Shown here piece by piece: positions 20,062 to 26,832 of a DNA stretch of 48,022 nt. The DNA is from a virus, in the IMG/VR virus record IMGVR_UViG_3300013120_000169, positions 1 through 48,022 of that record; one strand, written 5' to 3'. The first letter of the stretch is position 1; every line of letters begins with the position of its first letter. The position numbers and the translations under genes were made by a program. Below the pieces are notes generated by a model that was not told where the DNA came from, ran no database searches, and saw only the letters and a list, made by a program, of their open reading frames with translations.

Positions 20062-22983
20062 ATGGCGCACACCACTACAGCTTCGGGCGCGTTGGCGCTT
20101 TTGAACCGCGAGGCCGTTGACTTCGCGTTCTTCCGGGAGGGCTTGTTCGAGCTGCTCTCGGTGGACGAGGCGGAGGTCAAGGTCTCGCGTCACACTTCGG
20201 GGTTCACGCAGCTCGTGCTGGAGACGGCGGCGCGGAGCACCGAGGGCAACGAGACGAGTGTCGACGTCAAGACGTTCGCCTCGTACTTCATCGGCAAGCC
20301 GCCCGCCTACTCGCGCACGCTCGCAGGGAAGTCGGCTCTCCTGTTCGAGACGTGGCTCGTCGAGAAGGGTGGGGGACTGTTCGAGCGATTCGTCGAGACG
20401 GTGCTGGAGAGCCCGACGCAGTACCGAGCGGTCTTCACCGGCAAGCTGACCGATCGTGAGCTGGAGACTCTGGAGCAGCGGACGACGGCGTTTGTCAGGT
20501 TCCAGGTCGAGGTGCGGGCGGGCGACAAGGACCACGCACGCGGCATCATCTCCGACGTGACGATCCTGCGCTGCAACGCTACGGGCGGTGCGGCCAAGCA
20601 GGCGGCCGAGCTGCTCGATCCGAAGAAGGGCAAGCGTCGCGGTCCGAGTACCGTCGGCCTCCAACGGGACGCGCCGACGTTTGGCGAGTCGCTGCTCCCG
20701 AGCACGCGCGCAGCGTACGCGGCGGTGGCGAGCGGACGTGGGCTCACGTCCGAAGCGATCGTGGTGGTCTTCGGCGAGAGCCCGTTCAACGAGACGACCG
20801 TGCGTGAGAGTCGTCTCTCGATCGTCGACCCGAACGGCGTCCATTGGATCACCGACGACGGCGCACGGCACTGGCGACCGTCCCTGCAGTCCGTCGACGA
20901 GAACCTGCGAGAAGAAGCGCCCGCGCTGGAGTCGGACGAACCCGATCCTCAACCCTCCGTCAGTGAACCCGATCCTGGACCCGCTACGGCGGCTGAGCCG
21001 CTGTACGAGGTGTCGGACTCCGGCGCGGTGCGCTCTCTCTTCGGGACATGGGTCGTGCTGACCGCACCGATCGAGGGTGCGCACCCGGGAACGGTGATCG
21101 GTCTGTCGGAGGGCGCATTCGTCGTCCCCGGTGAGGAGGCTGAGGTCGTCGAAGCTGCGCACACTCTCCTCGCGTTGTACGAAGGGCACCCGCGCGAAGG
21201 CGACCTGCTCGTCGAGACGGCGTTGCGCGAGTACGCACAGGGCGAAGGCTGGCCGGTCCGCAATCCCGAGTCCGTGGCCTTGCTCCTGGAGAGCCGCGCT
21301 GCGGAGGCGGTCGAGCGGAACGCATACCTCGCGTCCGAGTACGGCTTCGTCGAGGAGGCCCCGCCGACGAACGGCGAGGAGGAAGAGGAGCCGGAGACGA
21401 CCGACCGCATGGACGAGCCCGAGTTCTATCGGGACGACCTGCAGGCGTACTACGACCTCCTCGTGACGACGGGCGCGACGGAGGCGGAGGCGAAGGCCAA
21501 GCTCCGCCAGAAGTTCAAGGTCAAGGGCATCGTGATCACCCCCGCCGGGGAGGTCCGCGCACCCGGGGTCGTGGATCGCCCCAACCCCCCGCCGCCGATG
21601 CCCGCCGCTCCTGCGGGCTCCGAGGCCCCTCTTCCGCCCGAGGAGGAGCCCCCGCCCGCTGGGGCGGCCCCTGGGGAGAAAGGCGCTGAGGGGGGCGGAC
21701 AGGCCGCCCAGGAGGCCGCCGCGCCCCTGTCCGGGCTGGAGGCCGCCTGCCTGGGGGCGTGGATGCGCTCCGGAGGCCCCACGGGCGGCCCTCCGCGCCT
21801 CCTGCGCTCCTGGAGCCGCCTGTCCGGCGTCCCGGAGGCTGAGGTCCGGAGGAGCTGGGAGACGGCCACACAGGGCCTCACGGCGGCCGGGGGTCTGGAG
21901 CCCTATCTGGGGGCCGCCGCTCAGGTGAAGGGCGCTACCCTCCCCCTGCGCGAGTCCGAACCGGCCCGGGGCACCCAGCTCCCCTTCCCGAGTCTGGACG
22001 ACGCCTTCCTCTGGTTCCTGACCTATGAGGACGAGGCGTCCGCCGACGAGTTCCCCGAGTGGGTCGCCTCGCGCTGCCCGCACCTCGCCGACACGCTGGA
22101 GGCGTGGAGTCCGGTCGACGAACCGCTGCACGAGTCGCGGTTGGATGACCGGGAGATGTACCGCGCGCTCATCGCGGGCGGGAAGGGCACGGGTCAGCGA
22201 ACGGCCAAGCGACGGAAGGGTGCGCCGAAGAAGCACGACCGCCGCTGCTCGCGGACGATGTCCGAGGAGAAGCAGGCGCTGTACGACAAGTGGCGCAGGC
22301 TGACGAACGTCCGCTCGTCTGCGCTACTGACCTTCCTCCGCTCCGACGTCTTCCGTGAGGCACAGGAGAGCGCGCCGCGAGCGAAGCGTTCGGACTTCGA
22401 CCTCGCGGTGGAGTCGGCCCGGCACCTCTTCCGCATGCGCGCGACTCCGCCGGAGCGGTGGACGGGGACGGAGTGGAATTGGTGCGGCCGTCAGGTGAAG
22501 CTCATCGAACGCCTGCGGCACACCGGCACGCCGCTCGTGGAGGACGGCAAGCTGACGCGGAAGTACCTCGTGCTGAAGGCGTGGGGTCACGACGCAGGTG
22601 CAGAGGGGCGGCTCTCCGAGGAGGAGATCGTCGGCCTCTTGCAGACGGACCCCGCACGCGCGCACCGCGTGATCGACTCCCTTCCTGGCGCAGCCCCGCA
22701 CTACATCGGTTCGGTCGAGGAGTACGACGGGAGGAAGGGTCCGCGCTGGAAGGTCCTCAAGAAGAATCAGGTCAAGCTCACCGACGGAGAACGGGATGAG
22801 GTGATGCGCAGGAAAGCGGTCTGGCATCACGGTCCGAACGGCGCGGAAACTCCCGCCGTCTGGAAGGCCGTCGTCGGTGGGAAGCCGTGGTACGTGACGA
22901 ACACGCACCGTGCGTATAACGTCTGTCCGTCGTGCAAGGGCGCGATCGGGCGCTACCACGATTTCATCAAGTCGACCGCGTAA
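20062..22983 (+). CDS. Large phage protein with conserved C-terminal region (function unknown)
   Basis: A 973-aa protein. Residues ~1-350 are a soluble unknown region. A Pro/Ala/Gly-rich linker with different base composition spans about 490-640 (DNA 21540-21990). From ~715 it holds two blocks I recognise from many phage genomes but without known role: ALYDKWRRLTNVRSSAL...RTGTPLVEDG...LVLKAWGHD, and KAVWHHGPNGAETPAVWKA...TNTHRAYN...KGAIGRYHDFIKS at the extreme C-terminus. Two Lys/Arg-rich patches (KRRKGAPKKHDRR) suggest nucleic-acid contact. It starts downstream of an inverted-repeat candidate promoter. Confidence 0.7.
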   Translation: MAHTTTASGALALLNREAVDFAFFREGLFELLSVDEAEVKVSRHTSGFTQLVLETAARSTEGNETSVDVKTFASYFIGKPPAYSRTLAGKSALLFETWLVEKGGGLFERFVETVLESPTQYRAVFTGKLTDRELETLEQRTTAFVRFQVEVRAGDKDHARGIISDVTILRCNATGGAAKQAAELLDPKKGKRRGPSTVGLQRDAPTFGESLLPSTRAAYAAVASGRGLTSEAIVVVFGESPFNETTVRESRLSIVDPNGVHWITDDGARHWRPSLQSVDENLREEAPALESDEPDPQPSVSEPDPGPATAAEPLYEVSDSGAVRSLFGTWVVLTAPIEGAHPGTVIGLSEGAFVVPGEEAEVVEAAHTLLALYEGHPREGDLLVETALREYAQGEGWPVRNPESVALLLESRAAEAVERNAYLASEYGFVEEAPPTNGEEEEEPETTDRMDEPEFYRDDLQAYYDLLVTTGATEAEAKAKLRQKFKVKGIVITPAGEVRAPGVVDRPNPPPPMPAAPAGSEAPLPPEEEPPPAGAAPGEKGAEGGGQAAQEAAAPLSGLEAACLGAWMRSGGPTGGPPRLLRSWSRLSGVPEAEVRRSWETATQGLTAAGGLEPYLGAAAQVKGATLPLRESEPARGTQLPFPSLDDAFLWFLTYEDEASADEFPEWVASRCPHLADTLEAWSPVDEPLHESRLDDREMYRALIAGGKGTGQRTAKRRKGAPKKHDRRCSRTMSEEKQALYDKWRRLTNVRSSALLTFLRSDVFREAQESAPRAKRSDFDLAVESARHLFRMRATPPERWTGTEWNWCGRQVKLIERLRHTGTPLVEDGKLTRKYLVLKAWGHDAGAEGRLSEEEIVGLLQTDPARAHRVIDSLPGAAPHYIGSVEEYDGRKGPRWKVLKKNQVKLTDGERDEVMRRKAVWHHGPNGAETPAVWKAVVGGKPWYVTNTHRAYNVCPSCKGAIGRYHDFIKSTA

Positions 22984-22997
22984 CCCTCAAGGAACCG

Positions 22998-23414
22998 ATG
23001 AAGCGAACCCCGATCCTGCTCGCGCTGATCCTGGCCTGCGTGGTCGCATTCAGCGCGCCTGCCTGTAGGACACTCGACGCGGTGACCACACCGCCCGAGG
23101 TCGTGCAGACGACTGCGACGCGCGGAGCCGCGCTCGCGCAACTGGAACTGCAGCTACCGTCGTACGACGACGAGCAGCTTGCGAACGCTCTCATGGAGGA
23201 CGCTGCCGCGTGGGCATACCTGGAGGAAGCCACTGGCTTCACCACGCCTGCGGACTTGAAGGCGGTCGTTCAATCACAGAAGATCGCCGTCAAGGTCGCC
23301 GCAGAGAAGGTCCGGCGCGGCGAGTTCACCAATGAGCAAAAGCTCTCTCTGGTCCAGGCTCTGCGCAAGGCTTGGGATTCCCTCTCGAAATACTACAACC
23401 CGACGGAGGAGTGA
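22998..23414 (+). CDS. Probable lipoprotein, possible lysis-related
   Basis: A 138-aa protein with a signal peptide ending in a lipobox-like site (ACVVAFSAPAC, Cys23), so it is likely lipid-anchored. The mature part is helical (ALAQLELQLPSYDDEQLANALMEDA, TNEQKLSLVQALRKAWDSL). Lipoproteins near membrane genes may be outer spanins or inhibitors; the cluster 23990-26371 holds several membrane proteins, which fits a lysis or host-envelope role. GGAACC precedes ATG 22998. Confidence 0.58.
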   Translation: MKRTPILLALILACVVAFSAPACRTLDAVTTPPEVVQTTATRGAALAQLELQLPSYDDEQLANALMEDAAAWAYLEEATGFTTPADLKAVVQSQKIAVKVAAEKVRRGEFTNEQKLSLVQALRKAWDSLSKYYNPTEE

Positions 23415-23415
23415 C

Positions 23416-23910
23416 GTGCCCGACGAAACCACCAACCCTGGCGAAGAGCACGAGGGCGTCAGCCCGAACACCCCGCTCGAAGGAGACGAGGCGGGCGCTA
23501 CCGAAGCGACTCCCGAGCCCCCGCCGCAGCCGGAGACGATGGAGGAGGTCCTCGACGATCTGGAAGGCCAGATCATGGGTGCCCCGATCATCGACCTCGA
23601 CCGGGAGAAGGCGAAGACGTGGCTCAATGAGTTCCGCGCCCCGATCGCGTCCCTGGGCACGCACGTCTTCGTCGACCTGATCCGCGCGCACACCGAACGC
23701 CGCTCGGACGAGTACCTGCAGGCGCTCTACGCCGAGATGGAACCGGACGAGCTGTTGGCCGTGGTGGAGGCGAACGCCGCCGACATCGAAGAGCTGGCCG
23801 AGGGACGTGCGCGGGAGGCCGGGCTCATGCGGATGGCGAAGGATCGCCTGACGCTGAGCATGTCCTCCATCATCTTCCAGGGTCTGTCGAAGGTCCTGGG
23901 AGTCGTCTGA
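23416..23910 (+). CDS. Acidic helical protein, unknown
   Basis: A 164-aa protein from GTG 23416, 1 nt after the previous TGA, with GGAGGAG just upstream. The first ~50 residues are a Pro/Glu-rich linker; the rest is amphipathic helix (AKTWLNEFRAPIASLGTHVFVDLIRAHTERR and ELLAVVEANAADIEELAEG). No family recognised. Confidence 0.55.
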   Translation: MPDETTNPGEEHEGVSPNTPLEGDEAGATEATPEPPPQPETMEEVLDDLEGQIMGAPIIDLDREKAKTWLNEFRAPIASLGTHVFVDLIRAHTERRSDEYLQALYAEMEPDELLAVVEANAADIEELAEGRAREAGLMRMAKDRLTLSMSSIIFQGLSKVLGVV

Positions 23911-23937
23911 ACCTCACCCACTACCGTTCGGGCTTCT

Positions 23938-23957
23938 CCTCCGTCGACCGTCGGAGG
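23938..23957 (+). terminator. Terminator-like hairpin
   Basis: CCTCCG (23938-23943) pairs with CGGAGG (23952-23957) across 8 nt. It lies in the 79-nt gap before 23990. There is no T run after it. Confidence 0.3.
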
Positions 23958-23989
23958 CCCCGAGGATCTCTGGACACGGAGACGAAGGA

Positions 23990-24229
23990 ATGAAGTCCAC
24001 GGGTCTGAAAACCATCGAGGCAAAGGCGGCGGGGGGATTCTCCCTCGTCGCCATCCTGCCTGTTCTCCTCGACACGATTCGGGGCGGCGAGGAGGCCGGT
24101 CTGTCCCCGCAACTTCAGATGACACTGGTCATCTGTGCTACCGCAGTCATCTGCGCGTTCGTGATCTCTCGCGGACTCGCCAAGAATGAGACGCGCGGTC
24201 AGGACGGCACCCCCGGAGCGGGCGGATAG
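23990..24229 (+). CDS. Small membrane protein, possible holin
   Basis: A 79-aa protein with two hydrophobic stretches, AAGGFSLVAILPVLLDTI and MTLVICATAVICAFVISRGLA, and a charged C-terminus. Size and topology fit a class II holin or an accessory membrane protein. GAAGGA precedes ATG 23990. No lysin is identified nearby, so the holin call is only a suggestion. Confidence 0.5.
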   Translation: MKSTGLKTIEAKAAGGFSLVAILPVLLDTIRGGEEAGLSPQLQMTLVICATAVICAFVISRGLAKNETRGQDGTPGAGG

Positions 24230-24246
24230 AGGGAGGCAGCGTCACT

Positions 24247-24891
24247 GTGAGCTGGCTCTTTTCTTTCGAGGCCCACTTCGTCCTCGAAGCTGTGGCCCTC
24301 GGGGTAGTCATGTACCTCGGGGGCCTGGGCTTCGGGCTCATGAAGCACCAGCGAGGGCGGATTGAATGTCGGGCTCTGTTCGGATTCGGCTTGGTGGTCA
24401 GCATCGTCAAAACGGTGCATCTGCTACTGCCGACCGTGACGAACGGGCAGGGCGACCTCTTCGTCCCTATCTCGTGGCTGACCGAGAAGCTGATCGCCCT
24501 GCCGATCTTGTTTTTGTTTGCCGCGAAGAGGCTCAACAACGCGGCGGTCGGGTCGCTCGCTCTGCTCGGGGGCGTCGCGGTCGCATTCGGATGGCTGTCG
24601 TCTCACTCAAGCTACTACGAGGTGACGCTGCCGGTTGGCCGACCGGAGGAGTTCCTCGTGGTGGTGGGAGCCCTGTTCACGATGTGGCGCTTGCTGCGCC
24701 GTCGGTACGGCCTGCAGGAGAACGACGCGAGCAGCGTGTTCCTCATCCCCACGTTGCTTTTGATGGCCGCCTCGTCCTTCGTGATGGCCTTCAGTCAGGA
24801 GCTGTACGATGCACCGTGCATCCTGGCGCACTTCCTGCAATTGGCTTCCTATGCACCCCTGTGTGGGTTGGCCCGGAAATTGACGAGTTGA
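24247..24891 (+). CDS. Polytopic membrane protein (about 6-7 spans), unknown
   Basis: A 214-aa protein from GTG 24247. Hydrophobic spans include FVLEAVALGVVMYLGGLGFGL, ALFGFGLVVSIVKTVHLLL, LIALPILFLFAA, AAVGSLALLGGVAVAFGWL, FLVVVGALFTMWRLL, VFLIPTLLLMAASSFVMAF and ILAHFLQLASYAPL. No family recognised. Such multi-span proteins are uncommon in phages and could alter host membrane function. Confidence 0.6.
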   Translation: MSWLFSFEAHFVLEAVALGVVMYLGGLGFGLMKHQRGRIECRALFGFGLVVSIVKTVHLLLPTVTNGQGDLFVPISWLTEKLIALPILFLFAAKRLNNAAVGSLALLGGVAVAFGWLSSHSSYYEVTLPVGRPEEFLVVVGALFTMWRLLRRRYGLQENDASSVFLIPTLLLMAASSFVMAFSQELYDAPCILAHFLQLASYAPLCGLARKLTS

Positions 24892-24893
24892 GC

Positions 24894-25382
24894 ATGCTAG
24901 GACTCGCGGAAGGCACAGGGGGGCTACCTGACTGGGTCATCCCGGTCGTCGTCGCGGTCGTAGGCAGCGGAGCACTAACAGCACTCATCACGGGCCTCCT
25001 GCGCCGTCAGAAGACGGAGGCGGAGGCCCACAGCATTCAGATCAGCGGCGACCTCGCCATCGGCAAGTCGGCGATGGAGTTCGCCGAGATGCTGAAGACG
25101 CACGCCGCCGAGCTACGGGAGCGGCTTGCGGAGTCCGAGGAGAGGTGGTCGGGACGCTTCCAGGTTCTGCAAGAAGAGAACCGCACGCTCAGGGCGGAGG
25201 TCGATGCGGTACGCACGACGCACATCACCCGCGAGCAGGAACTGCAGGCGGAGATCGAGGAGCTGCGCGGTAAGCTCACCACGCTGGAGGCCCGACTCGC
25301 CGAGCGTGAGGAGATGATCGAAGGTCTCCGCCAGCGGCTTGCGAAGTACGAGGACGACGACGGCGCAGTGAGGACGGGCTGA
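24894..25382 (+). CDS. Membrane-anchored coiled-coil protein
   Basis: A 162-aa protein with one N-terminal membrane helix (VIPVVVAVVGSGALTALITGLL) followed by a ~110-residue charged coiled coil (AAELRERLAESEERWSGRFQVLQEEN and onward). This shape resembles inner spanins or phage membrane tethers. It starts 2 nt after the stop of the preceding gene. Confidence 0.58.
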   Translation: MLGLAEGTGGLPDWVIPVVVAVVGSGALTALITGLLRRQKTEAEAHSIQISGDLAIGKSAMEFAEMLKTHAAELRERLAESEERWSGRFQVLQEENRTLRAEVDAVRTTHITREQELQAEIEELRGKLTTLEARLAEREEMIEGLRQRLAKYEDDDGAVRTG

Positions 25383-25384
25383 CC

Positions 25385-25810
25385 ATGCAGATCACGATCA
25401 GCGGGAAGACGGTGGTGGGGCTTGCGAGTGCGCTCGGTCTGGCGCTCGTGGGGTGGTTCGCTTCGGACTATCTCGGGATGCGCGACCGCGTGCTGACCCT
25501 GGAGACCTCTTCCGACGCAAACGCACGACAGGACGCCGAGCTGGCGGAGCTGCGTGCTACGGTCTTCGACATCGTGATGATGCTCAAGACGGAATTGGGG
25601 CCTCCGAGCGTGACGACGGCTTCTCAACCACCCGAAGAACCTGATGGAACTGAGGAAGGTGTCGACGTTGCCGAGGAGGCCCCTCCTGCGCCCGAGGAGT
25701 ACCGGGACTTCCGTGTCGAGCAGATGGACCTGGAGACGATGCTCCGCGATCGCGGAGTACCCCCGTCCATGAAGGAGCGACCACCCATCCAACGGAGGGA
25801 CAAGAAGTGA
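25385..25810 (+). CDS. Membrane-anchored protein, unknown
   Basis: A 141-aa protein with an N-terminal membrane helix (VVGLASALGLALVGWFASDYLG), a short coiled coil (ETSSDANARQDAELAELRATVFDIVMML) and a Pro/Glu-rich tail. Two nt separate it from the previous coiled-coil gene, so both may work together at the membrane. Confidence 0.55.
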   Translation: MQITISGKTVVGLASALGLALVGWFASDYLGMRDRVLTLETSSDANARQDAELAELRATVFDIVMMLKTELGPPSVTTASQPPEEPDGTEEGVDVAEEAPPAPEEYRDFRVEQMDLETMLRDRGVPPSMKERPPIQRRDKK

Positions 25811-25995
25811 CGGAAGAACGCATGAGCCCCGAGGAGGCTCTCAAGCTACTGGACGATATCTGCGCGCAAGTGAAGAGCGACCGCGCCGGTCACCTGCGCA
25901 TGCAGGAAGCCGTCGAGGTCCTCGCCGCCGCGATCCGCAAACCGAAGGGCCTCCGGCAACCTCTCCACGAGGGAGGTGAGGAGGGGCGATCGTGA
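25807..25995 (+). CDS. 62-aa helical protein, unknown
   Basis: From GTG 25807 (GTGA overlap). The sequence EEALKLLDDICAQVKSDRAG is amphipathic helix. No family recognised. Confidence 0.5.
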   Translation: MTEERMSPEEALKLLDDICAQVKSDRAGHLRMQEAVEVLAAAIRKPKGLRQPLHEGGEEGRS

Positions 25996-26207
25996 ACGAG
26001 GCCGAGACCACGATCTCCGAGCGAGACGTGCCCAGCTACGCACGCACCCTCGTGCAAGCCCGGCGTGCCCTGAAGACGGCGGAGGCGACCAGCGACGAAG
26101 CGGGAGCCGCGAAGCTCCGGGAGCTGCTCGACTCCACGCCGTACAAGGACGAGCGCGTCGTCGACGTGGCCCGTCGCCTAGCTCTGGAGAAGGGCGAGGA
26201 GTTCTAG
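25992..26207 (+). CDS. 71-aa helical protein, unknown
   Basis: From GTG 25992, with GGAGG ~13-17 nt upstream. YARTLVQARRALKTAEATSD and AAKLRELLDSTPYKDERVVD are helical. Stop-start overlaps continue on both sides. No family recognised. Confidence 0.5.
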   Translation: MNEAETTISERDVPSYARTLVQARRALKTAEATSDEAGAAKLRELLDSTPYKDERVVDVARRLALEKGEEF

Positions 26208-26371
26208 TGCCCAAGCCACGGACGAAGCCGCAGTCCCGAAGGGAGCGTGAGATCGAGCTGGCCCGAGCGAAGAAGCGTCAGGAGCAGAAGCTCGACCGCG
26301 CCGTCGGGGTCGTGGTCGTCATCTGCATCGGCCTCCTGATCTTCCTGTTCTGGAGGTACTCGCAGTCATGA
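26207..26371 (+). CDS. 54-aa basic single-span membrane protein
   Basis: A strongly basic N-terminus (PKPRTKPQSRREREIELARA) followed by one membrane helix (AVGVVVVICIGLLIFLFW) at the C-terminus, a tail-anchored layout. GTG 26207 overlaps the previous TAG. Could be an accessory lysis or membrane-targeting peptide. Confidence 0.55.
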   Translation: MPKPRTKPQSRREREIELARAKKRQEQKLDRAVGVVVVICIGLLIFLFWRYSQS

Positions 26372-26793
26372 GCTACGGATGGCCCCGGCACCCGGACGAG
26401 GACAGCTCAGGATTCCACCCGAGCCTGGGCTGGTGCGCCGAGTGCGACGCGGTCATCAGACTCTGGGCGACGCGGTGGTACGGGAGCACATCCCAGACAC
26501 ATGGCCCATACTGTTCCAGCGAATGCCTCTCACGGGCCTGGGAGCGGGGGTCGGTCGATACACATCCCAGAGACATCGGACACACACCCGGAGACGGCTG
26601 GCCCGACGAAGTGGGGCTCTCACTCGGGGACGGTGCCGTTGGCAGCCTGCCACTGGTCGAGCCTGCCACCGTCCGCCTCTCTCCCCCGCTGACCTGGACG
26701 GAGGGTAGGAACGACGCAGACCGGGAGGGCGGCCCCCGTTTGTTCGTGCAGTCCTCCGACCCGCGCGTCGTTGACGCGCTACTCCCCCTTTGA
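26368..26793 (+). CDS. Zinc-finger-like protein with repeat-encoded segment
   Basis: A 141-aa protein. LGWCAECDAVIRLWA...YCSSECLSRAW forms a CxxC...CxxxC treble-clef-like zinc site at residues ~22-58. GAVGSLPLVEP (around residue 92) comes from copy 3 of the palindromic repeat (core 26640-26652). The rest looks disordered. No family recognised. Confidence 0.52.
   Translation: MSYGWPRHPDEDSSGFHPSLGWCAECDAVIRLWATRWYGSTSQTHGPYCSSECLSRAWERGSVDTHPRDIGHTPGDGWPDEVGLSLGDGAVGSLPLVEPATVRLSPPLTWTEGRNDADREGGPRLFVQSSDPRVVDALLPL
26640..26652. repeat. Dispersed palindromic repeat, copy 3 of 5
   Basis: TGGCAGCCTGCCA flanked by CCGT and CTGG, the same flanks as copy 5 (46648). It lies inside 26368-26793 and encodes G-S-L-P in frame. 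Confidence 0.85.
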
Positions 26794-26832
26794 GATCCTG
26801 ATGCGCACCGCCCCCGAGATGAGGACACCACG

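Noticed and set aside
20032-22236. 734-aa minus-strand open frame (also long minus frames at 6914-8791, 26779-28248, 1895-3046 and 28387-29733)
   Set aside because: They mirror real + strand genes; in GC-rich DNA the antisense frames are often open. Their translations are Arg/Leu/Val/His-rich without recognisable motifs.
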